48,223 nucleotides of DNA, from the NCBI GenBank assembly GCA_015233155.1, contig JADFYG010000048.1:1-48223 (forward strand), in the 5' to 3' direction. Both the position numbers and the translations under genes were made by a program. The notes under the pieces were generated by a model. It searched no databases, was not told where the DNA came from, and was given only the letters and a program-made list of their open reading frames with translations. Source of the stretch: Candidatus Rifleibacteriota bacterium. Lineage in GTDB: Bacteria; Muiribacteriota; Ozemobacteria; Ozemobacterales; Ozemobacteraceae. Positions 42,104-48,223 of the stretch are shown here, piece by piece. Every line of letters starts with the position of its first letter. The first letter of the stretch is position 1.

Positions 42104-43558
42104 TCAGGGCTTGGAGGGTTTGTCTGGTGAAGCACTCTCCATGCGTAATGGAACTTTTTCACCGCTTGGTGAACAGGATATATCACTGAAAAAATACCCG
42201 GGCATGACTCCGAGAGAGCGTTCGAACTGCGCTAAAGCCACAGCACGGTCACGCAGTGCCTGAAACCGCAAGGTGCGGGCCTGAGTCAATGCAACCTGAG
42301 CATCGAGAACATCGAGCGAGGTTTTCGCCCCGGTCCGATAAGCTTTCTCGGCGATGTTCAGAGCCCGTTGAGCCTGTTCGACGTTCTTTTCCTGGGCGAC
42401 CAGAACCTGAAAAGATTCGGTCAAGGCCGAGATCGAGTTGCGGATTTCAACATGCAGGGCGGAAAGAGTCTGATCATAGCTCAACTTCGCCTGATCAAGG
42501 TTCAGAGACGCCTCTCGGGTTTGTGCTTTGGTCAATCCGGAATCAAAGACAGGAAAAACCAGCCCCATATCTACCGTATTGTTGTTGAGATATTCCCTGA
42601 GCGGCGACTTCGCGCCCCTGGTGCGCTGAAACTGCTGAGAAATCTCAACCGACGGCTGGAGTTCCTTTCGCCGGGCGGCCAGAGAACAACGAGCCGCTTC
42701 AACCACAGATCGTGCCGCCTTGATATCGCTTCGTTGGGAGAATGCAGTGTACACGGCTTTGGGTTCGTCCAGGGGAAGATTCGGGGGAATGAGTTCCGGG
42801 AAACTTCCAATGATACGGGCGCGGGAATTCGGGTCGAGACCGATCAGGTCATAGAGACCGGCGGCAAAATTTGAAATGGCGTGCCTGGCCTTGATGAGGG
42901 TGGTCTGCCCAACTGCCAGCTGAACCTCCGCCCGAATGAGATCAATGTCCGGGGCGGTTCCGGCATCGACCAGGGATTTGGTATTATCCCGGTGCTGGGT
43001 GAGCTGATCCACGGATTCAGAGGCCACCCGCCGCAATTCCACAGCCAGGATAACATTATAAAACGCTTCGGTTATCTGGAATGCAGTATCGATAGTATCA
43101 TCGGTATGCGCGGCCTGAGCGGCAATCAGGCTGGCATTGACAGCGCGCTTCTGTGATCGGAATTTTCCAAACGGGTCGAAGGATTCAGAAATGGACAATT
43201 GCTGAGAATCCTGCTGGCCAAATGCGGACGATGGCTGAGGGTTCAGATGGCTTTGGGATACCCGAACCTGCGCGGTTGGAAATTGCGTGGCAACAAGCTG
43301 CTCTTTTTTTGTCCGGGCAATTTTCACTCGATTATCGCTCTGCTTGAGAAGGCGGTTTTCCTTCAAGCCGATCGAGAGGCAGTCTTCCAGGGTCAGGATA
43401 TCCGGCGAAGAAGCAAACGGATCATCGGGGTGCCTGAGGGCCTCGACATCTTCGAGACCCGGAGAAATGGCAAATGCCGCCTGGCTGAAATTAAGAAAGG
43501 TGAACAGACAAATAAAACCCAAAGTCCAGCAGCATGGCTGCATAAATCGCCGTTTCAT
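42104..43558 (-). CDS. TolC-family outer-membrane efflux channel
   Basis: 484 residues, the usual size, with a signal peptide (about 1-30) and two homologous OEP halves of long helices and short beta-strands. Landmarks are Leu-Thr-Leu-Glu-Asp-Cys-Leu near 56, Gln-Leu-Ser-Ile-Ser-Glu-Ser-Phe in the first strand region, and a Tyr-Arg-Thr-Gly-Ala-Lys-Thr-Ser-Leu-Asp-Val-Leu-Asp-Ala block near 420 in the second half. It forms the outer-membrane exit duct of the tripartite pump. GGGGAG lies 7 nt before the ATG and a near-consensus -35 (TTGACA) lies upstream, so this is the first gene of the tolC-adaptor-RND operon. Confidence 0.94.
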   Translation of the reverse strand: MKRRFMQPCCWTLGFICLFTFLNFSQAAFAISPGLEDVEALRHPDDPFASSPDILTLEDCLSIGLKENRLLKQSDNRVKIARTKKEQLVATQFPTAQVRVSQSHLNPQPSSAFGQQDSQQLSISESFDPFGKFRSQKRAVNASLIAAQAAHTDDTIDTAFQITEAFYNVILAVELRRVASESVDQLTQHRDNTKSLVDAGTAPDIDLIRAEVQLAVGQTTLIKARHAISNFAAGLYDLIGLDPNSRARIIGSFPELIPPNLPLDEPKAVYTAFSQRSDIKAARSVVEAARCSLAARRKELQPSVEISQQFQRTRGAKSPLREYLNNNTVDMGLVFPVFDSGLTKAQTREASLNLDQAKLSYDQTLSALHVEIRNSISALTESFQVLVAQEKNVEQAQRALNIAEKAYRTGAKTSLDVLDAQVALTQARTLRFQALRDRAVALAQFERSLGVMPGYFFSDISCSPSGEKVPLRMESASPDKPSKP

Positions 43559-43621
43559 GAATCGTCTCCCCGCGCGTTCTACTTCTGTCCTTGTTCGTTC
43601 ACATTCACTTTATACTGCGGG

Positions 43622-43650
43622 AAAGTACTCCTTTGGAATCGCTATGTCAA
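43622..43650 (-). promoter_or_regulatory. Candidate promoter of the efflux operon
   Basis: On the minus strand a perfect TTGACA (43645-43650) is followed after 17 nt by TACTTT (43622-43627), which is a weak -10. It sits in the 119-nt gap between the TPR gene and the tolC-like gene, about 64 nt before that ATG. Confidence 0.35.
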
Positions 43651-43677
43651 ACGTAACATCCCTTTTCCATAGCCAGG

Positions 43678-45279
43678 CTATCGCTCAGGAGTCTTGCCGC
43701 CAAGCTCCTGTATCATGCTTTGGGCGGTTTTCGACTCTTTCGAGTCTGGTGGAGTAAGCGCTACCACCTTTTCAAAGAGCGAGGTGGCCATTTTTCCGGC
43801 TTCCGCATCGCCTTTAGACAGCATGAGATCAACATATGCGTTAGCCATGCCCATAAGCAGCGGAGGATTGTCCGGCTCTTTTTCAAGGCCGGCACGAAGC
43901 ACTGCGATAGCATCGCGCAAACGACCCTCGCGAGATAGAAGTCGCGCTTCGTCCAGGATTTCATCGGGATTCATTTTTTTCAGAGTTATATCATCCGGGC
44001 GCGGAGTAAAGGTAGCTGTTTCAGATGCTCCGCCGGAAATGCTGCGGTTAGCGATAATAGCCGCTTCCGAGGCGGCCTTGGCGTCTGCCATGGCCTTGAG
44101 GTGTGCTTCATATCTGTCTATGATTTCCTGGGCTTCCGTTATGAATGCGCCCTTTGGATTTTTTTCGAGATAAAGCTTCAAATCAGGCTGTGCCGCTTCA
44201 AGGCTGCCGGTAAGAGAGATTAGAAAACCTCGATAGAAAAAACTATCAGAAACTGCATTTGGTCGTTCCTTCAGGAATTGCAGTCCCTTTTGAATCAGGC
44301 CGTTATCCGGCTCAGAAAGAAAATCACGGTCTTTCAAAATGCATAGAACATACTGTTCGATCGCACTTTTCAGGTCTTCCTTTTCCAATGCGTCCATGGA
44401 TTTGTGATAAAAAGCCACTCCGGGGCCTGTGCGCATCGTGCGGACCATTTCCGCGGGTTTCCTATGAGTATCTTCGATCTTTGCAGCGGGTTTGGCGGGG
44501 GTACTCTTACTATCAGGCTGTTTTTCCGCAGATTTTCCGGAGACGGATTTGTCGTCAGCTTTGTCGGCTGATTTCCCAATTTTTGTGGAATCGGCTTCAG
44601 CTTTTTTTCCACCGCCGGCTTCACCACTACCATGTGAAATGACGAGAGGCTTGGCCGGGCCTTCGGGCGTATCTACTACAAGTATATTGGGTGGTGGTTC
44701 CGGCAGGGGTGTGGCTTTCCCGGCGTCTTCAGAGAGATCTCTGAGACGTTGCAAGGCCTGGGTGAGATCAGGATTCAGAGAGAGCGCACGACCATAAGTT
44801 TCGCGGGCCTCCTGCATGCGGCCCATCGCTTCATATGCAAGCCCCATGTTGTAATACACTGTTGATGCATTGGGATTTATTTTCAACGCTTCCTGGTAAC
44901 AATGCAGGCTATCGTTATACTGTCCCACTTTTCTGTATAAAATGCCGAGATTATGAAATGCATGAAAATTCTTCGGATCGATTTTCAACAATCTGAAATA
45001 AGTTTCAACAGCTTTCTGATACTGTTTATCAATGGTTTGATGCATTGCCAGCGCAAGCAGCGCGTCACGATCTTCAGGGTCTTCCTGTAGACGCTTTTGA
45101 ACCTGCTCAAGACTGATCAATCCATCCTGGGCATGAAGCGGAAACTGGTAAAAAATCGGCACAGCCATGATAAAACTCAGGCAAATAGAAACCACCCGAC
45201 AATACCATTCCACGGGCCATCCCTGGCTACGCGCGCCCTGTCGGGCTTCATCGCGTGCAATAATCGTTATAAAGCTCAT
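43678..45279 (-). CDS. Exported TPR protein downstream of fabF
   Basis: 533 residues with a signal or anchor helix (about 29-48) ending near His-Ala-Gln. An N-terminal block of three to four TPR motifs (about 55-175) is followed by a low-complexity Pro/Lys/Ser/Asp-rich linker (about 180-270). A second helical repeat domain spans about 285-385, and a last TPR-like pair lies near 430-520. The family resembles the exported TPR protein at 21047-22660. It begins 7 nt after fabF and may be co-transcribed with the fatty-acid genes, although a role in lipid synthesis is not evident. It is predicted to act in the periplasm as a scaffold; partners are unknown. Confidence 0.8.
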   Translation of the reverse strand: MSFITIIARDEARQGARSQGWPVEWYCRVVSICLSFIMAVPIFYQFPLHAQDGLISLEQVQKRLQEDPEDRDALLALAMHQTIDKQYQKAVETYFRLLKIDPKNFHAFHNLGILYRKVGQYNDSLHCYQEALKINPNASTVYYNMGLAYEAMGRMQEARETYGRALSLNPDLTQALQRLRDLSEDAGKATPLPEPPPNILVVDTPEGPAKPLVISHGSGEAGGGKKAEADSTKIGKSADKADDKSVSGKSAEKQPDSKSTPAKPAAKIEDTHRKPAEMVRTMRTGPGVAFYHKSMDALEKEDLKSAIEQYVLCILKDRDFLSEPDNGLIQKGLQFLKERPNAVSDSFFYRGFLISLTGSLEAAQPDLKLYLEKNPKGAFITEAQEIIDRYEAHLKAMADAKAASEAAIIANRSISGGASETATFTPRPDDITLKKMNPDEILDEARLLSREGRLRDAIAVLRAGLEKEPDNPPLLMGMANAYVDLMLSKGDAEAGKMATSLFEKVVALTPPDSKESKTAQSMIQELGGKTPER

Positions 45280-45286
45280 TGAAGCA

Positions 45287-46531
45287 TCAGGGAATATTCT
45301 TTACCACCAGGCTGGCGTTTTGGCCGCCGAAACCAAAGGAATTTATAATTGCCGTTTTGATCTGTTTTTCCCGGGCAACTTTGGGGACGAAATCCAGATC
45401 GCAGTTTTCACCAGGATTATCAAGATTGATGGTAGGATGAATGAATCCGCTTTTCATCTGCAGGATCGTTGCAATGACGCCAACTGCTCCTGCGGCGCCG
45501 AGCAGGTGCCCGATCATTGATTTTGTGGAATTGACAGCCAGGGCTTTCGAATGCTCTCCAAATACCCGCTTGATGGCCGTCACTTCCGTCGGATCGCCCA
45601 CAGGAGTGGATGTGCCGTGTGCATTGACGTAATCAACGCTCTCCAATGGAGTTTGACGCCATGAGAGCGCTTCCTCCATGGCTTGCTTTGCACCCTCGCC
45701 CTGGGGTTCCGGGGCCGTTAGATGATAAGCATCGGCGGACGCTCCGTAGCCGATAAGCTCAGCAAGAGGCTTTGCTCCGCGCCTGTTCATCGACTCTTCA
45801 GTTTCAATCACAATGACGCCGCTGCCTTCACCCATCAAAAACCCATCACGGTTGCGATCCCAAGGGCGGGAGGCGCGTTCGGGGTCTGCGTTTCTTGAGG
45901 AAAGAGCCTTCATCTGGGCAAAACCGGCGACGGTCAGTGATGTTATCGCCGACTCGGCACCTCCGCAAACAGCAATGTCCGCGAGGCCAAAGAAGAGCTT
46001 GTGATAAGCTTCCCCGATACCGTGGAGGCCGGAAGCGCATGCAGATACCACGCAAAAATTTGCCCCCCTGAAACCGTGAGTCATGGCAATGTGTCCGGAA
46101 GCAATATTGCAGATCATCATCGGAACGAGAAAAGGGCTGACGCGGTCCGGACCGGATTTAAGCTGGACCTCATACTCGTTCTCGTAAGTATGAATACCAC
46201 CAATTCCGGTGGAGACGATGACCGCTACACGACGCGGATCTATCGGACTTCCCTCGCCGACCTTGATGCCAGCTTGCTGGATTGCCATGTTTGCCGCAGC
46301 CATCGCAAACTGCGAATACCGATCGTGGCGGCGTGCTTCTTTTTTCGAAATATAAGTTGTTGGATCAAACCCCTTGACCTCGGCGGCGATCTTAACTGAA
46401 TGCCGCGAAGCATCAAAACCGGTGATCATACCGGCTCCGCTTTTTCCCTCGCGTAAAGAGGCTTGAAAAGCTTCAAGGCCGATTCCGATGGGCGTCACAG
46501 CGCCCATTCCGGTGATAAAAACGCGTTTCAT
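45287..46531 (-). CDS. fabF: 3-oxoacyl-[acyl-carrier-protein] synthase II
   Basis: 414 residues of standard length. The catalytic triad is intact: Cys in Val-Ser-Ala-Cys-Ala-Ser-Gly near 167, His in Asn-Ala-His-Gly-Thr-Ser-Thr-Pro near 307, and His in Lys-Ser-Met-Ile-Gly-His near 344. It elongates acyl chains by condensing acyl-enzyme with malonyl-ACP. The ATG at 46531 has GGGAG 8 nt upstream and starts with Met-Lys-Arg-Val-Phe-Ile-Thr-Gly, the family norm; a GTG 9 nt earlier is too close to that site. It lies 15 nt after the fabK-like gene. It is cytoplasmic and part of the acpP-fabK-fabF cluster. Confidence 0.96.
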   Translation of the reverse strand: MKRVFITGMGAVTPIGIGLEAFQASLREGKSGAGMITGFDASRHSVKIAAEVKGFDPTTYISKKEARRHDRYSQFAMAAANMAIQQAGIKVGEGSPIDPRRVAVIVSTGIGGIHTYENEYEVQLKSGPDRVSPFLVPMMICNIASGHIAMTHGFRGANFCVVSACASGLHGIGEAYHKLFFGLADIAVCGGAESAITSLTVAGFAQMKALSSRNADPERASRPWDRNRDGFLMGEGSGVIVIETEESMNRRGAKPLAELIGYGASADAYHLTAPEPQGEGAKQAMEEALSWRQTPLESVDYVNAHGTSTPVGDPTEVTAIKRVFGEHSKALAVNSTKSMIGHLLGAAGAVGVIATILQMKSGFIHPTINLDNPGENCDLDFVPKVAREKQIKTAIINSFGFGGQNASLVVKNIP

Positions 46532-46546
46532 GGGGTGCACTCCCTG

Positions 46547-47509
46547 CTATGCGTGGGTTTCATCGCGGGGTTCAAGCCCGTCGAAAAACAGGTGGAAAAT
46601 TTCTTTTACTGTCAGAATTTCCTTGATCTTGTAGACATGTTCGCCTGCAAAAACAAGTCCTTTGTCCAGATTGCCTTCCTTCGCCTGCAAAAGGGCTTCC
46701 ACAATACAAAAACTGTGGGAACATCTCTTCAGGCATCCATCACAATGATCGACCCCGACTTCGCCACGGGAGACCCGCTGATAAAAAGGAGTCATCAGAG
46801 CATTCCCGGGAAGACCGACAGGGCTGTGGATCTTGATTACATCTCCCTCTTTTGCCTGAAGATAACGCTGTTTGAATGCCAGTGCAGCGTTGCATTCGAC
46901 GCTTGCAGCAAACCGCGTGCCGACCTGGACTCCGTCAATATTGAACTTCAGAACCTCCATGAGGTCTGCACGATCCGCGATTCCTCCGGCGATAATTACG
47001 GGAATCTTTACTGCTTCCTTCACGAGTGGAAACAGAACACGCGAAGACTTGGTGGTGCCTATATGACCACCTGCTTCCCTGCCTTCGACGATAACGGCGG
47101 AAGCTCCGAGAGATTCAGCCATAATTGCAAGCTTTGCGGATGAAACAATCGGAACTACCGGTACACCGGCACTTCTGCCCAAAGCAAGAAGATCGCGGGA
47201 AAAACCGGCTCCGGCGACCAGTAAGTCAATGCCCTCATCAACAGCGGTCTTCATGACGCCGATGAACCGGGAGGCGGCTACCAACGTATTCACACCGACG
47301 ATACCGCCATCAGCAATCGAACGGGCAACTCTTATTTCAGTGCGAAGCTCCTCGTCAGTCATACCGGAGCCCGCTATAAGCCCAATACCGCCCTCTCTGG
47401 CAACACTCCCGGCAAGGCGTCCGGTCGACACCTTCACAGCCATCCCGCCCTGAATTATGGGATACCGGGGTTGCAAAGAGCCGATGACGAGTCGCGGGAG
47501 AATCTTCAT
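46547..47509 (-). CDS. FMN-dependent enoyl-ACP reductase II (FabK-like) / nitronate-monooxygenase family
   Basis: A 320-residue TIM-barrel flavoprotein with Pro-Ile-Ile-Gln-Gly-Gly-Met-Ala at the N-terminus. Gly-Gly-Ile-Gly-Leu-Ile-Ala follows, then the phosphate-binding Ala-Gly-Gly-Ile-Ala-Asp near 173 and Gly-Val-Gln-Val-Gly-Thr-Arg-Phe. A Cys-rich C-terminal segment (Cys-Asp-Gly-Cys-x-x-x-Cys) is typical of the subfamily found beside fab genes. Between acpP and fabF the best function is reduction of enoyl-ACP in fatty-acid elongation; nitronate monooxygenases share the fold and cannot be ruled out by sequence alone. No fabI is present in the window. A 13-bp inverted repeat lies 15 nt ahead of its ATG, and no clear ribosome site is seen. 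Confidence 0.85.
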   Translation of the reverse strand: MKILPRLVIGSLQPRYPIIQGGMAVKVSTGRLAGSVAREGGIGLIAGSGMTDEELRTEIRVARSIADGGIVGVNTLVAASRFIGVMKTAVDEGIDLLVAGAGFSRDLLALGRSAGVPVVPIVSSAKLAIMAESLGASAVIVEGREAGGHIGTTKSSRVLFPLVKEAVKIPVIIAGGIADRADLMEVLKFNIDGVQVGTRFAASVECNAALAFKQRYLQAKEGDVIKIHSPVGLPGNALMTPFYQRVSRGEVGVDHCDGCLKRCSHSFCIVEALLQAKEGNLDKGLVFAGEHVYKIKEILTVKEIFHLFFDGLEPRDETHA

Positions 47510-47523
47510 GCTTTTGAACAGCT

Positions 47524-47586
47524 CAGCCTGATTCGATTGCCTCGCGGAGAAGTGCTACTCAGGTCAATGGCACTCGAATCAGGCTG
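47524..47586 (-). promoter_or_regulatory. Long stem-loop between acpP and the fabK-like gene
   Basis: CAGCCTGATTCGA (47524-47536) pairs perfectly with 47574-47586. After one mismatch, TGCC (47538-47541) pairs with GGCA (47569-47572). It fills most of the 95-nt intercistronic gap. No T-run follows, so it is more likely an mRNA processing, stability or attenuation element than a terminator. Confidence 0.6.
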
Positions 47587-47604
47587 TCGGCACAGCCGGC
47601 CGTT

Positions 47605-47835
47605 CTACTGACCTTTCTTTTTGGTGATGTAATCGACGGCGTCTTTCACGGTCTTGAGCTTTTCGGCTTCCTCATCAGGAATTTCGATTCCAAAATGCTC
47701 TTCCAGATCCATGACCAGTTCGACAGTATCCAGGCTGTCGGCGCCCAGATCTTCGATGAAACTGGCTTCAAGAGTTACCTGCTTTTCATCCACCTGCAGT
47801 TTTTCTACAACGATTTTTTTTACTTCTTCCAGATA
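47605..47835 (-). pseudogene. acpP: Acyl carrier protein, start codon missing at a junction
   Basis: The frame encodes a normal ACP from [13 protein letters not shown]ough Gly-Ala-Asp-Ser-Leu-Asp (the Ser carries phosphopantetheine) to a Lys-Lys-Gly-Gln end. It is the carrier of growing acyl chains. The expected first five or so residues and the start codon are absent: upstream of the Leu codon at 47830-47832 the sequence turns into fabG read in the opposite direction. A GTG at 47793 is in frame but would remove helix I. As acpP is essential, this is more likely a join artefact or a rearranged second copy than the working gene. It belongs to the acpP-fabK-fabF unit. Confidence 0.8.
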
Positions 47836-48223
47836 ATTGCTCGTTATTTCGCGGAAAATGGATATTCGGTGATGCTTTCCGATATCAATACCGGAATGCT
47901 CGAAACGACCCGTGCCGAATTCGAAGCCGCTGGTTTTGTCGCTGGAGCTTTTCCGGCCGATGTCTCCAAGTCAGATGATGTCGACAGGCTCGTCGAAGAA
48001 ACCGTGAAGCGCTTCGGACGATTTGACGTATTGATAAACAATGCTGGAATCACGAAAGATGGCTTGATTCTCCGCATGACGGAAGAACAGTGGAACGCGG
48101 TTATGAATGTCAATCTGAAAGGCACTTTCCTGATGTCCAAGGCGGCAGGCAGGGTAATGCTGAAACAGAAAAGCGGGGCGATAGTGAATATCGCCTCGGT
48201 AATCGGCCTCATGGGCAATGCAG
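47836..48223 (+). pseudogene. fabG: 3-oxoacyl-ACP reductase fragment, lacking N-terminus
   Basis: An open plus-strand frame of 129 codons runs from [11 protein letters not shown] to the window end. It has short-chain dehydrogenase features of FabG: Ala-Asp-Val-Ser, Asn-Asn-Ala-Gly-Ile-Thr-Lys-Asp, and Val-Asn-Ile-Ala-Ser-Val-Ile-Gly. The first 20 or so residues, including the Thr-Gly-x-x-x-Gly-Ile-Gly NADPH-binding loop, are absent; the sequence switches to minus-strand acpP at about 47835. The catalytic Tyr-x-x-x-Lys would lie beyond the window. It faces away from the fab operon, whereas fabG is normally upstream of acpP on the same strand. Confidence 0.8.

Noticed and set aside
46463..47143. 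226-codon plus-strand open frame
   Set aside because: It is antisense to the fabF start and the fabK-like gene, which have full motif support.

Overview
The window looks like chromosome from a diderm (Gram-negative) bacterium with an anaerobic or respiratory-versatile lifestyle. The evidence is an outer-membrane barrel, lipoproteins, a TolC/RND tripartite pump, O-antigen/exopolysaccharide genes, sigma-54, and three multiheme cytochromes carrying 33 CxxCH motifs between them. Base composition is roughly balanced by eye. I do not recognise the species; a poorly characterised, deep-branching lineage is a guess from gene content. No rRNA, tRNA, CRISPR array or intact transposase was seen.

Region 1 (1-11206, minus strand). 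After a lipoprotein cut by the window edge comes a coherent locus. In transcription order it is: RDD membrane protein, two TlpA/ResA-like thioredoxins, a parvulin-type prolyl isomerase, a HAMP-only membrane protein, a c554-like multiheme cytochrome, a 12-heme MtrA/DmsE-like cytochrome, an outer-membrane beta-barrel, and an 11-heme lipoprotein. An intrinsic terminator follows. The last three genes have the composition of a porin-cytochrome conduit for moving electrons across the outer membrane. The thiol and isomerase genes upstream are plausible assembly factors.

Region 2 (11297-16255, plus). A YfcE-like phosphoesterase is followed by a peptide-importer binding protein, its two permeases and a class I glutamine-amidotransferase-like peptidase (C26). 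The matching ATPases are not here; an ATPase pair with its own binding protein lies at 32829-36684.

Region 3 (16256-21046) is accessory. It holds a repeat-bearing lipoprotein with Big-like and DUF1566-like domains, an inverted-repeat segment, a possible small ORF, and a secreted beta-helix gene broken by two single-base frameshifts.

Region 4 (21047-37935, plus). A TPR protein, glmS, mutS2 and rpoN lead into an envelope/polysaccharide group: a Wza-like export protein, a pseudopilin, a 46-residue pilin-like micro-ORF, an O-antigen ligase fused to TPRs, and a Wzz-like chain-length protein. The binding protein and two ATPases of a peptide importer are embedded in this group.

Region 5 (37960-48223). 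A minus-strand tolC-adaptor-RND efflux operon is followed by a fatty-acid operon read acpP, fabK-like, fabF, then a TPR protein. At about 47835 acpP (minus) loses its start and abuts a fabG fragment (plus) that has lost its N-terminal nucleotide-binding segment. Both genes are broken at the same point, so this is either an inversion breakpoint or an assembly chimera.
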